DNA of 64,000 nt from Cercophora sp. LCS_1 (lineage: Eukaryota; Ascomycota; Sordariomycetes; Sordariales; Lasiosphaeriaceae): assembly GCA_036250225.1 (NCBI GenBank), contig JAPZLL010000007.1, forward strand, positions 682,001 to 746,000, in the 5' to 3' direction. This document shows, in pieces, positions 11,703 to 22,777 of the stretch. The notes beneath the pieces were generated by a model. It was not told where the DNA came from, searched no databases, and worked only from the letters and a program-made list of their open reading frames with translations. A program made the position numbers and the translations under genes. Position 1 is the first letter of the stretch; every line of letters begins with the position of its first letter.

Positions 11703-12058
11703 GCGGGATGATGGATGGAATGGAAGGGGTTTGGCTTGGTAGCTCTGGGGTTCGGTCACGACTTTCACATACTTCGGGAATGCTTTGAATTGATGAGGGA
11801 TCATTCACGGCTGGGGACACGGCGTTCTGAAGGTTTTCTGGCTTGTACATTACACAGCAGCGGCTATGGGTGCTGCTAATACCATGGGAATGAAATGATC
11901 ATAAAGCGATGGTTTTCACCGTGCTGTGTCCCTTGACGCGAGGTGTCTTGTGATCATAACAGACTTTCGCGTCAGGTTCCCCCCATGAGTTTGCCGTGGC
12001 AGATTGACTTGGTGACTGTCCATTTGACTTTGCACTACACAGTAGGATTTTACAAGAT
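11703..12058. other. Convergent 3' spacer between H3 and the GST-kappa gene
   Basis: 356 bp between two facing stop codons; presumably both 3' untranslated regions. No further gene seen. Confidence 0.7.
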
Positions 12059-12985
12059 TCACAGCACAGCCTTCCATCCCTTGCCACCCTTTGCCCTGTC
12101 AAGCCCCAAGAACTGCACCACCTGTCCCATATGATCAACGCCCCAGAAACCTTCTTTCTTGCCGTCTGCATCCTCACAAACCATCCACGGCAGACCAAAC
12201 GCTCCCTCCGCGAATGCCTTGTCCGTATTCTCAATCAACCGTTTCTTTCCCTTAGTCGCAGCCTCGGCCAAAACTGGTCCGTTAGCGTTAGCATCAGCAA
12301 CTCCAGTCCGCAATCAGATTTCTCCATGTCTCCTCATGCTCTTTCTCGTGCTCATCCGCTCTTCCATCCTTGTGTTCATCCCCCCTCTCCTTCCATGCCC
12401 AGAATATTCGGAGCAGTGAAACTACCAGAGCAATGACAGTGGGAAAAAAAAACACCAACGTGAAAGTAAAACAAGACGTACTCGAATCAGCCTCCCCGCC
12501 AAAAACCTCCCTTACAACGTCCCCCAAAACGTCTCCCCGATGAACCGGCACCCCCTCGACCCAATGCTTCCTGAACAACACGTCCAACAACCTCGTGAGT
12601 CGCTCCTGGTCCTCAAAAGTAGCAAGAACCCGTCCGACAGGCAATGTCGGCGCAGGGAAACCAGGCGGAAGAGTTTCCGAGATGGGGATATCGAAATGCG
12701 CAGACCACCGGAGACGTTCCTGGTTGATCCATTTATCTTTGTTTTTGATGGCGATGGGCGGCGTGTTGCCGCATTTGTGCATCAGGCCGCCTAGGAAGAT
12801 GGGGGTTATTGTCGTTGTTACATCTCTGAACAGGGGATCGTTCTGTGCATGTCAACATTGTTGGGTGGGAGGGAGGAATATGTGGGGGATTGGGGAGGAA
12901 AAGGACATACCCGGAGGAGATGATACGCTTGGTAGGCAAACGGCGAGACGACGTCTACGTAGAGGGTGATTTTTGGACGTCCCAT
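12059..12985 (-). CDS. GST-kappa / 2-hydroxychromene-2-carboxylate isomerase-like (DsbA fold), 3 exons
   Basis: A thioredoxin-fold enzyme of the DsbA/GST-kappa/HCCA-isomerase family, which uses glutathione in isomerisation or conjugation; in fungi often mitochondrial or peroxisomal. Exons 12985-12911, 12842-12482 and 12273-12059 give 216 aa, close to the family length of about 220. Introns are 12843-12910 (GTATGT...GCACAG) and 12274-12481 (208 nt; GTACGT, two GCTAACG-like branch points, GACCAG). The N-terminus RPKITLYVDVVSPFAYQAYH matches the family strand and SPF/Y turn, where the catalytic residue is Ser. The C-part GAFGLPWMVCEDADGK has the cis-Pro loop signature and GVDHMGQVVQFLGL the terminal helix. 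Without intron 2 removal the frame ends early, so the long intron is needed. Substrate unknown. Confidence 0.85.
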
Positions 12986-13287
12986 TTTGAGCGTTGCTCA
13001 GATTCTCGGTGAGTGTGGATTTGGTGTTGAGTCTTGAATGGCGCCGAACGGGACAAGGTCACTTATAAGCATGCCCCTGACGCCAAAGCCGAGGCCGTAT
13101 TCCCGGCACCAGGAACCCCGCCGCGGGGAGAAACGCTAAAAACCGGCTGGAATAGCACACCCGGTGTCAACTGCGTTTGCTGCGTCAAGAATCAAGGTCT
13201 CGCATCCATTGCTAACCAACCCGATCAAATGCTTATATACAATATCATACCTCCCACCTGTGACGGTATCCGCCCGTGGCGATCCGA
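12986..13287. other. Promoter of the GST-kappa gene and 3' end of RPA1
   Basis: 302 bp between the GST-kappa start and the Pol I subunit stop, both minus strand. An apparent continuation of the Pol I frame to 13136 is out of the spliced frame and is not coding. Confidence 0.65.
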
Positions 13288-16200
13288 CTAAAACGCGAAA
13301 ACCTTGTGGAGATCGGTTGGCACCCGCGTCAGCACATCGAACGAGCCCGTGCCCGTTGTCCCCAACTTTCCAACAACCAGTCTGCTCGATGGCGTTGCAA
13401 GACTGTCCCAGTCGCCGTCCAACACCGCGTCCTTGAGGAATCCGACTGTGGTTTCTGCGCCTGTTAGCTCTGCACTCCATCAAGTTGGCACGGAACGTAC
13501 CGTAGCTCATCTTCGTAAAAGGGCTCACGTTGCCCATCAGACCCATTCGGTTGAACGGTGTGTAGCCGCCGCTCCTCGTCATGTAATCGGCAATCAGGTT
13601 CAAGTGGCGCGGATCGACACCGATACCGTGGCCCTTGAAGACATCGCCCAGCTCCTTGACAATATTGTTACGGCACGCCTCAACACCGTACACCTCGAGC
13701 ACCTGTGCAATATCATTGGTGCCGATGCGGTTGGGGTTGATATAGTCGCCGTATTGCTGCATGGCCTTGAGGTTGGCGCCCTCGGTGTGCACCACGTTCG
13801 TCGGCACATTCTCACCCGTGACGGGATCCTCCATCTTCTCCTCGGCGAAAGTCGCCGTGCCCATCTTGTGGATCTGCTGGATGAGCGACTTCTTGACGGC
13901 TGACTGCACCACGCTGAGCATGAGGATCTTAGGGATCGTCGTATCGTACTCGAGAATAAGCTCGACCCACTCGCCGTCCACCTCGTCGGCGCGGAAGCGG
14001 GCTACCGAGTCGTTCTTGTTCTTGATGCGCGCCTCGCGTGTCCTTGCCTTGAAGTCGTCGGCCGTCTCGCCACCTTGGAGCAGCTCCTCGGGTTCTGGGC
14101 TTCCGCCATAGGCTTCGTCGACAAAGTTGAGCCTCTCATCGCCCTCCTCGTTACTGTCGAGCTGTCGGTCCATTTCTCTCTGGACGGCGTCATCGTCGTC
14201 GTCGTTGGGGCCGTATGAGACTGCCTCAGACCGGTTGGCCCTGGCCTTGGCATTGGTGGCATCGTCGTCGCCATCATCATCGTCATCCTCGTCATCAACG
14301 CCCTGAGCGCCGCCTTCGGGCTCTGGTCTTGCCATCTCGACCGTACCGACCTTGACGCCAATTTCGGGCGTGGCCACGCTCTCCTTGCCTCGCTTCTTGA
14401 TCTCCTTCCTGATGAGCGCCTCCAGTAGCGGGACGAATTTCCTCTCCACCGTCCCCAGCACGTCCTGGATGCTGATTGCATACGTGCTCTTGTATGCCTC
14501 TGAAGAGAAGAAGCGCAGCCGGATCTCGAACATCTTTGCCACAGCATGGCCAAGACCACGCCCGATACGCTCACGCACCGTGACCTCCTTCGTGACGTCG
14601 GCAAGTGGCAGGATGCTGATGGACTTGGCGAACCGCTCGCCATCTTCAGCATCAAGCTCCTCGTTAAGCACGAGCGTCATGGAGGGGGTCGAAATGTTGG
14701 CACTGGCCGTCATCAAGATTTCACGAAGACGGGGAATACCCAGTGTCACGTTCTTGGCCGAGTGACCGGCCAAATGGAAAGTGTTCAGTGTCATCTGTGT
14801 CGACGGCTCGCCGACTGACTGACCAGCAACGATACCGACGGCCTCGCCCGGCTCCACAAGAGACCGGATGTACTTGGCGGCAATCACCTTCTCTGCCGTC
14901 TTGCGGTTCACGATACCCGAACCGCCGTCGCCCTTCTTCTCCCTGATGAGACCGTCCTTGTTCTTTTTGGTGTAGTCCATCATCTTGGTGAAGAACTTCT
15001 CTGACGTGGCAAAGGCGAAAGTTGCAGGATCAACCACAGACGTAACGGGGTCTAGGGCGTTTGTCCGGCTGTTATTGGACTTGATGGCCGCCTTCATTCG
15101 CTTGATGATCTCATCCTTGTGCTCAAACAACTTTTGCGTCCCTTCGTCCGCGTACTGCACTTGGGCGAGCTGGGAGTCGAGATTGTGTAGGATGAACTCA
15201 AAGTCGTTGAGATACTTTTGCTTGGAGATGTCGACACCGTCCTCGCCAAACAGGAACTGCACCACCGATCCATCTGAGTCGCGGACCGAGGAATCGTACG
15301 ACACCTTGAGACCTTCCATACCCTTGATCAAACATCTCTGCAAGTAACCGGAACGCGATGTCTTGACGGCTGTGTCGATAAGACCTTCACGACCGGCCAT
15401 GTGATGGAAGTAGTACTCGTGAGGCTTGATGCCCGTCAAGAAACGACTAACAATGTAACCACCCGCTCGTACATCCGTCTCAAAAGGCTTAAAGGTGGGA
15501 AGAGTCTTGCCGCTGACCATGACGGGGACTCTCCTACCTTCAAGAACCTGCTGGCCCAGGTTGCATGAAATGAGGTTGGCGTTGACAGAACTACCCTTGG
15601 CTCCTGATGTGGTCATAGACTGCATGTGATTCTTCGGGAACGACTTCTCGAGACCGGCAGGGAGACACATGGCCGTGATCTCACTTGACAAGTCCTTGGA
15701 CCGCTGATTCATGAGAAGATCCAAGTTCTCGAGCTTCTTGTCGTCTCGCATGACCTCTTCCAGACGCTCCAGAAGGATGGGGTCGTCCTTTTCCGGCTTC
15801 TGTTCCTCGAGCGACACGTATTTCGCCGCCACCTCGAGACCGATTCTGTCAGCCTCCTTGATCTTCTCTTTCCTGTTAGCATCTCCCTCCGGTGTGAAGC
15901 GCAGATCGTCCATGCCGCAAGTAAATGCAATCATGGCAAGGTATCGGGTGAGTAGACGACCCATGGCGCTTAACAGCTTTCCGGCGATAGATGGCCCATA
16001 GATTTCGTGGATGGCATGAATGAAACCGCCGCTGCTGGGGCCCAGCTGAGACTTGTCAAGAATGCCGGAGACAAACTCGCCATCACGGAACATAACTTGG
16101 CCTTCCTCCACAGCCCAGCCCCACCTATGACCAGGAACTGAGGATTTGCCATTCATCCACAGATCACCACAGCTTGGTGGTCTGATGTTCTTTAGTATTG

Positions 16201-18541
16201 TGGTGATGACTTGCTTGCCTGTCCAGCGGGCAACGGGCTTGATGACTGCTGGTGGCACAAGCTCAATCCTTTCACCCATAATGTGACCGCTTTCCGGTCG
16301 AAGGGCGGCATACACAAGCTGGTGGTAGGCGCCCCGGTCGAAGAATGTATCTTTGTCGCACAGAGTGACGGAGACCGACAAGTGATCCTGAATCAGACCA
16401 CGAAGAGGCTTACCGGCGGTTGCAGAAATGTACTGATGATCCGTGTCTGCGATTTGAAGCGCCTCCGCGCGAGCAACCTCGTTCTGGGGGAAATGCATGT
16501 TCATCTCGTCACCGTCAAAATCTGCGTTGTATGTATTACAGTTGGCGTAGTGCATACGAAGCGTCTTCTCGCCTGGGAGGACCCGAACTCGATGTCCCAT
16601 GATAGACGGTTTGTGGAGCGTTGGCTGACGATTCATCAAGACGACGTCGCCATTTGTGAGATGTCGGTGTACTTTCTTGCCCCGAACATTGCTAAAGTTA
16701 TTCCCAGAGGGCGCGAGCAATTGGTTGGCAAGTGCCACACGGTCTTCTGCAGACTTGTTTCGAAGGTTGACAATCTGCCCGTTTTCGTTCTCGATCGCTG
16801 CCGCACCAGGCCACTTCTCCACACCGTTGATCACGGCTTGTTGAAGGTCTTTGAAGTTGTGGCTGGTGACCGGTTCGGGGTATGTGAGTTTCCGGGCAAA
16901 CACTGGGGGCACGCCAATCTCAGACGTCTCAATGTTGGGGTCGGGAGAAATAACACTTCGGGCTGCAAAGTTGACACGCTTGCCCATCATATTTTTGCGG
17001 AACAAGCCCTCCTTCTTTTCCAACTTTTGTTTAATACCATCCTCGTTCCGCTTCCCGGCCGCACCCTGGATGGGGTTCTTGTCCTTGTCGATGAGCGAGT
17101 TGACCGACTCCTGCAACTCGGACCAGGCTTGGAACAGGGCGTTCATGTCTCTGGTTCTTCTGCTCTCATCCACCACTCCATTGACCGCGCTGCTGATTTC
17201 TCGAGTTAATTGGCCCACCAAGCTCGAATTCCTAAGGATGAGCTTGTAAAGATTATTTTGCTGTGACTCGGTGACATCGGAGTCGCCCATACGGGCCTCT
17301 GGGCGGTACCGGTTGGGAGGAACTAGGAGTGTCTGGAGGAAGAACATCGACGCATTCATCGGCTCCGCGCTTTTGGGTCTCGGTTTTGAGTGGTAGAGAA
17401 GGCACATCATCTCCTGTTCCTTCTCAAAAAGGAGATTTAACCTCTCTTTGACCTCCGTTGGGCTGAGATACCGCTGCCCTCGTACGCCCTTGGGCTTTTC
17501 CTTGGGCTTCGGGGCCGCCTCGCCCATGACCACGTCCCCGTTGACGTCAAGCTCTTCACCCTCGCCTTCGTCCCCCTGCTCCCCCTCTTCGTTGGAGTCC
17601 AAGTCGATGTCGGCGATTCCCTCATCCTGCTCAAAATCGGGCTTTTTTTGCCTGAACGCGAGGGTGAGAGCATTGGCCTTTTTCCTCCCCGCCTGGATCA
17701 TGGCTGCCTTTTCCTTCTCAGTGAGGTCTCGTTCGAAAATCTTGACGTAGCGGTCCTTGCGGTAAGCAGGCGAAATGCCGTCGCACGACTTGCACGACTT
17801 TTCCAGAACAATCCTTCCAAGAAACTCCTTGATGAGGGCTCGTCTCATTTCGGAGGCGCCCTCATGCTTTCCTTTCCTGATAGTCCCGAGGCTAATTTCT
17901 TGCCTGTTCTTCTGGAGTATCTCGCGCACATAGCGTTCCCGGGAGCGAATGATGTTGTCCTGGACGTTGTTACCCTCCTCTTGGGCCTCGTCGTTCTCCA
18001 CCTGGGGCACGTCGCTCAAAGTCAAGCCTCGAATGGCCTCGCTAAGATCGCTCTCGTTGATGGCGTCAATCATCTGGGCCTCCTTGAGTAGGCCGACCTG
18101 AAGGAGCTTGAGCATGCAGGCATATCGGTGGATCTCTCTCCGCGGGAGACGGAAGCGGTGGCAGTAAACGCATTGCGATCGCAGTAGTCGGTAGGCCTGG
18201 TCCATAAAGACTGGGTGGTAGACGCTGACAGGGAGGTCAATGTGACCGGGGTGACCGGGGCATTGGGCCTGGTTGAGATTACATGTTGTGCAGCTACCTC
18301 GGCGTCAGTTTGCCTTGAATTGGAAACAGAAGATGGATTTCTTCGTCTCAGTCACTTACAGCGCGTCGCCCCAAGAGCCGAGCGCCGGGTCATACAAGCC
18401 ACCCGGCACAGGGTTATTCAAGGTGTCAAAAGTAGTGTCAGTTTCGATCTTTCGCACCGAGATGGATCGGATTTCCTCGGGTGTAAGAAACGTGAACTCG
18501 ACGCTCTCCAGAGCGGAGGCCACGGGCTGGGAAATATTCAT
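13288..18541 (-). CDS. RPA1: RNA polymerase I largest subunit, 3 exons
   Basis: Catalytic subunit of Pol I, which transcribes 35S rRNA in the nucleolus. Exons 18541-18360, 18293-13501 and 13454-13288 give 1713 aa (yeast Rpa190 is 1664). Intron 1 (18294-18359, 66 nt) ends GGTAG and restores the zinc module GDALCSTCNLNQAQCPGHPG. Intron 2 (13455-13500, 46 nt; GTACGT, GCTAAC, CGCAG) restores the C-terminal KMSYETTVGFLKDAV; unspliced, the frame runs to 13136 with nonsense sequence. The active site NADFDGDEMNMHFPQ, with the three Mg-binding Asp at about 652, 654 and 656, is intact. The second zinc site SQCVYCHRFRLPRREIHRYA and the acidic loop near the C-third (DEDDDDDGDDD), typical of Pol I jaw insertions, mark it as Pol I rather than II or III. 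It shares a 443-bp divergent promoter with prp3. Confidence 0.95.
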
Positions 18542-18984
18542 TGTGGGGAAATTTGGTAGCAGAACGCGTTACCAGTTCCCCATGGCAGTTCCTAGTCAAT
18601 AACTGACAAATTGTGGTGGTGAAGGCGTTTTGAAGTAGGGGACTGGTCGCAACCGAGAAGCGGATCGCAGCCTTCGCATTGGGTGGTTGGCGGGGGATTG
18701 CTTGGGGAGCTCGAGAATATTTTTTGGCGGTGAGCATCGGCAAGACTTTTGATGTGGGGCGCCCATGCAACTGGGATCTGCCAACGACCAGCCTGCCGCG
18801 AGCGTGTGCCAAGCCGAGCTTCTTCCAAAACCCAAGCTGAGCCGAGATCAATCAACGGCGTCGCGTCATCAACCAGGCAACACTCCGCACCACATCGAAG
18901 TTTCCCGCGGTTCGCAAACGATATCCCAACTACAAGCGACTTTGTTTCGAATCACAACGGCCGACACCATCGCGATCGCCCATC
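18542..18984. promoter_or_regulatory. Bidirectional promoter between RPA1 and prp3
   Basis: 443 bp separate two divergent start codons, so both core promoters must lie here. No clear TATA box is seen on the prp3 side. Coregulation of a Pol I subunit and a splicing factor is plausible from the layout but is inference. Confidence 0.65.
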
Positions 18985-20424
18985 ATGGATCGGGCCCATC
19001 AACTCGGCGGGCTTGGCCCCCGCCATGACCAGTCGTCGAGAATCCAGAAGCCTGAGTCGGCTGCCGACAGGATGGCGGCGCTGAAAGCCCGCGTCGCAGC
19101 AGCTGTTGGTTCTGCCAAAGCAAAAGGTGGACTCAACACTCCTCTCCACCCCGTCCTCGCCGACCTCAGCGCCCCGATCAAACCACCAAGCTCGCTTCCT
19201 TCATCCTCTCGCAATGCAGGGCACGACAACAGAGCGCCAAAGAAAAAGACGGGCCCCGACGGCACACAGGTCAACCCATACCTCGAGCCGAGCCATGGGC
19301 AGCCTACCGGCAAGACGAGGCAGCCCCGACAGCTCATCTTCAATCAAAAGGGCAAATACATCCAACAGGCTAATGCGCTCAGACGCCAAGCGGCCCTTGA
19401 GGCCATGAAGAAGAGGATCGCAGACCAGGCGCGGAAAGCAGGGCTAGACGAGGACCGTGATGTCGAGAAAGCCTTTTCGGTCGAAGCTCCTCCGGACCTG
19501 GAGTGGTGGGACGAGGGTCTGATCGACGGCAAAGACTACAGCAACATCCCTCAGTCCATCAAGCTCTCCACTCCCGATAGCATCATAACTCTCTACGTCC
19601 AACACCCCGTAGCGATTGAGCCACCGCAGGACAAACTGGCGCCTGAGCCGAAACCCATGTACCTCACACCCAAAGAGCAGAAGAAGCTCCGGCGCCAACG
19701 CCGCCTGATGAACCTCAAGGAGGAACAAGCCAAGATTCGTCTCGGTCTTGTCGAGCCCCCGCCGCCCAAGGTCAAAAAGTCCAACCTGATGCGTGTGCTT
19801 GGAGAGGAAGCAGTCAAGGATCCGACGGCAGTCGAGGCGCGTGTCAACGCCCAGATTCAGGCGCGCTTCGACCAGCACATGGCGACCAACGAGGAGCGCA
19901 AGCTTACCAAGGAGCAACGGGCAGAAAAGGTTGCATCCAACCAGGCCAAGGACGAAGCGCGCGGCATTCACATGCTTGTTTTCAAGATTAACAGCCTAGC
20001 CAACGGGCAGCATCGCTACAAGATCAACGTCAACGCCACGCAAAACGCACTCTGCGGCGTGTGCATCATGAACCCAAAGTTCTCACTCCTTCTTGTAGAG
20101 GGCGGTGAGCACAGCATCAACAACTACAAGAAACTTATGACACGGAGGATAGACTGGACAGAGGCATTACCGTCGCGCGACAAGGACGTGACGACTGCAA
20201 CGCCAAGCGGTGGAGCGCGGGAGTGGCTCAAGGCAGAGGATGAAAAGGGACAGCTCAAGGACATGTCGGCGAACAAGTGTGTCCTCCTCTTCGAGGGCGA
20301 GGTCAAGACACACGCATTCAAGAAATGGGGCACCAAAGTCTGCGAAACGGACCAGGAGGCGAGGGAGTTTCTGACATCAAGGAAACTGGACACCTTTTGG
20401 ACGCAGGCAAAGAACACTCCCTAG
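18985..20424 (+). CDS. prp3: U4/U6 small nuclear ribonucleoprotein Prp3
   Basis: Component of the U4/U6 di-snRNP and U4/U6.U5 tri-snRNP, which binds the U4/U6 duplex during spliceosome assembly. Single exon, 479 aa, somewhat shorter than many homologues because the N-terminal region is brief. The Prp3 domain (roughly residues 110-330) includes ALRRQAALEAMKKRIADQAR, DLEWWDE, YVQHPVAIEPP and LTPKEQKKLRRQRRLMNLKE, ending near RARFDQHMATNEERKLT-like helices. The C-terminal ferredoxin-like DUF1115 domain (about 345-475) has HRYKINVNATQNALCGVCI, KLMTRRIDWTEAL, CVLLFEGEVKTHAFKKW and a final FW. The stop lies 88 bp from the convergent NRAMP stop. An additional short upstream exon cannot be excluded. 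Confidence 0.9.
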   Translation: MDRAHQLGGLGPRHDQSSRIQKPESAADRMAALKARVAAAVGSAKAKGGLNTPLHPVLADLSAPIKPPSSLPSSSRNAGHDNRAPKKKTGPDGTQVNPYLEPSHGQPTGKTRQPRQLIFNQKGKYIQQANALRRQAALEAMKKRIADQARKAGLDEDRDVEKAFSVEAPPDLEWWDEGLIDGKDYSNIPQSIKLSTPDSIITLYVQHPVAIEPPQDKLAPEPKPMYLTPKEQKKLRRQRRLMNLKEEQAKIRLGLVEPPPPKVKKSNLMRVLGEEAVKDPTAVEARVNAQIQARFDQHMATNEERKLTKEQRAEKVASNQAKDEARGIHMLVFKINSLANGQHRYKINVNATQNALCGVCIMNPKFSLLLVEGGEHSINNYKKLMTRRIDWTEALPSRDKDVTTATPSGGAREWLKAEDEKGQLKDMSANKCVLLFEGEVKTHAFKKWGTKVCETDQEAREFLTSRKLDTFWTQAKNTP

Positions 20425-20512
20425 GGGATGGCCCCGGCGAATATATGTATCTCAAGCATAGCTTGTATAATGTTGGCCAACGGCTTGAACAATCTACAAC
20501 CACAGTGTTTCT
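20425..20512. other. Convergent 88-bp spacer (prp3 / NRAMP)
   Basis: Very short distance between facing stop codons, so the two 3' untranslated regions probably overlap as natural antisense ends. Confidence 0.6.
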
Positions 20513-22209
20513 CTATCCATCATCCTCGGTGATTCCCAACCCAACCAGCACAATCGTCGCAACATCCATGACCACCACCAACACCCACAACAACCACGCT
20601 ATAACCGCCACCGCAATCCCATTCTTTAAATCCACCATTCCGGTGCCCTCGTCCCCAGGCACCTTCATAACCTTACTCCACCCCGTGAAAAACACCAACG
20701 GAAAAGTAATCGGAATCAACGCGATGGCGAGCAAATAATTACACGCCACCAACGCCTTGGACAACCCCTCCTGCCCAACAGAAACAGCAATAATCAGCGC
20801 CGGTATAATCGCCACACATCTCGTGATGAGACGTCTTAAAAACGGCGAAACCCGAATATTGAACGCCCCTTCCATCACAATCTGCCCAGCCATGGTACTC
20901 ACGATACCCGCACTCACCCCCGAAAACAACAACGACACAGCAAACAATATCCCCGCCACCGGCGCAATCGTCTCACTGAACAGATGAAACAAATCATACA
21001 GATCCGAACTAATCTCTGTCTCATCATCCCCATCCCCATCCCCATCCCCATCAGACGCATGATAAAACGCACTGCCCGCAATAATCACCAGCGCCGAATT
21101 GACAAACACCGCAACCGTAAACAACGTAACCGTCAGTTCGGCAATCGCATACCCCATACAAGCCTTGATAGCGCCGAGGCTAGGTCGATACGGCGCCAAC
21201 GTCTCGGTGCTTGTCTCTGGCGTGTTGTTGCTGACGACGACATCGGACTTGGAATCATAATCGTGCAACCGTGTCCGCGACAGCGCCGTACCGACATACA
21301 ACGCATGCGGCATCAGCGTCCCGCCCAGCATCGCGCAGGACTCATACAGCCCCTCGTCGACAAAAATCTCGCGGGAGGGTACGTACCCCCTGAACACGGC
21401 GCCGACGGGGGCGTCAACCATGGATAACACCACGCAGAGGGTGACGAAAACAGCGGCGACAAGCAACCCGACAAAGATCTCGAACAGACGCACGCGGCGG
21501 AGTTCGCCGGTGGGGGAGTAGAATAACAGGATCAAAAGCGTGTCGAGGACGGACAAGACGCACGCCGCGGGGAGCGGGAGTTTGGGAATCAAGATGTTGA
21601 GCGCGATCGCTTGCCCGATGACTTGGCCGAGGTCGGTTGCGATGATGGAGGCTTCGGCTACGGCGTAGATGACGAGGTCCAGCCACCGGGGGAGGTAGCG
21701 GTGGTTGAGCTGGGCGAGGTCGAGGCCGGTTACGGTGCCGAGTTTGACGCAGAGGGATTGGATGTAGATTGCGATGATGTTGGAGACGAGGACCATGAAG
21801 AGGAGTTTGTATTGGAAGGAGGAGCCGGAGGATATGGCAGTTTGGTAATTATCTGGGGTTTTTGTTAGTTGTGGGGGTTGAGAAGGGGGGGTGGTTGATG
21901 GGGAGATATACCGGGATCGACGTAAGCTACGCTGATGATGGCGCCGGGACCGAGGAATTTGAGGAAGCGGAGGATTCGTGAGTCTGGGGTTGAGGTGCCG
22001 GATGGGGGTGGACGGGGTCGGTATACCGGCGTCCCGGTAGCCGGGGTGACGGAGAACCGGGAACGGAACCGGGAGAACAGGCCGGAGGAGGATGTCGGTT
22101 CGTCCCGGACGGAGGAGACATCGACAAAGGCGGCCTTTTTCTCGCCTGGAGAGGTCTCGGCCGCTGTCGGAGGGGGCGTCTCCTGGATAGGAGGGTTGGT
22201 TGAGGCCAT
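20513..22209 (-). CDS. NRAMP-family divalent metal transporter, 2 exons
   Basis: Proton-coupled Mn/Fe(II) importer of the Smf family, predicted in plasma or vacuolar/endosomal membrane. Exons 22209-21912 and 21852-20513 give 545 aa. The intron (21853-21911, 59 nt) has donor GTATAT and ends CCCCAG after an ACTAAC. It joins helix 1, GPGAIISVAYVDPDNYQTA; the usual metal-binding DPGN appears as DPDN. The helix 6 motif MPH (GGTLMPHALYVGTALSRTR) is intact, as is EASIIATDLGQVIGQAIALN in helix 3. A hexanucleotide repeat encodes an Asp-Gly run in an extramembrane loop near 21030-21052. The N-terminal 75 residues are Pro/Ser/Thr-rich and probably cytosolic. The sense strand is C-rich at the 5' end and G-rich at the 3' end. 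Confidence 0.9.
21024..21052 (-). repeat. In-frame hexanucleotide repeat encoding an Asp-Gly run
   Basis: Four tandem copies of CATCCC on the plus strand. Read from the gene strand they give a DGDGDGDGD stretch in a soluble loop of the NRAMP protein. In-frame, so length change would not break the gene. Confidence 0.85.
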
Positions 22210-22686
22210 GGTTACTCCCGATGCTTCAGCTCGAGTGCTGTCGCCAGATGGTCGCGTGACCCCGAAGATGATCACCAAGTCACGGCGCAATACCGAAAGC
22301 TCATCCCCGGGTTTCGGCGGTAGATATATACACCAACCCATCCCCATTGTACGGCGTAAGCTGGCTTCGGTGCCATCCCCAAAAGACCATGCCGAGGGGT
22401 TGGAATGGCACCACGCTGCAATCCTCCTCCCAGTACCGCGTCCCCACGCAACGGAAGACGGGAAGCTTCATGCAGGGTCTGACATGGTGGCCTGGAGCCC
22501 CTCGGCAAAATGTATGTACCATCCTTTTGTCGGATGGGACACTAGGGAAGAATATGCAAGGTGCTGCAGCTTACATCCCAAAAGCTTTCTTTGGTCAAGC
22601 AGTGCCTTGTGTAGCACCAGAGCTCCGTCCGTCCCGTCCCGTCCCGTACGGACGGGAAGACGAAGCAAAAAGAACGACGAATGTTC
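22210..22686. other. NRAMP promoter and tRNA-Gln 3' flank
   Basis: No gene seen. A frame on the minus strand continues open upstream of the chosen NRAMP start to 22347, but the Ala-Ser-Thr-Asn start at 22209 is preferred because the upstream residues have no family counterpart. An inverted repeat lies at 22637-22657. Confidence 0.55.
22637..22657. repeat. Inverted repeat, 8-bp arms, next to tRNA-Gln
   Basis: TCCCGTCC, five-base spacer CGTAC, then GGACGGGA, a perfect 8-bp stem, embedded in a short GTCCC tandem array (22629-22645). Confidence 0.7.
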
Positions 22687-22777
22687 AGGTCTTACCCGGA
22701 ATCGAACCGGGGTTGCCGGAAGGAGACTGTATCAAACGAGTCAGAATCCGGAGTGATAACCGCTACACTATAAAACC
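22687..22777 (-). tRNA. tRNA-Gln(CTG) with a 19-nt intron
   Basis: Read on the minus strand from 22777. Acceptor GGTTTTA pairs with TAAGACC (one G-T pair), discriminator T at 22687. The A-box is TAGTGTAGCGG and the B-box GGTTCGATTCC. The anticodon stem is CCGGA/TCCGG with loop T-T-CTG-A-T. The intron is at 37/38, 22722-22740. Anticodon CTG (22742-22744 on the plus strand as cag) reads CAG. Five T residues about 15 nt past the 3' end (22667-22671) can terminate Pol III. Confidence 0.94.

Noticed and set aside
13136..13287. Extension of the Pol I subunit frame beyond the spliced stop
   Set aside because: The 46-nt intron at 13455-13500 restores a family-like C-terminus ending at 13288; the longer frame is out of phase and lacks homology to Pol I.
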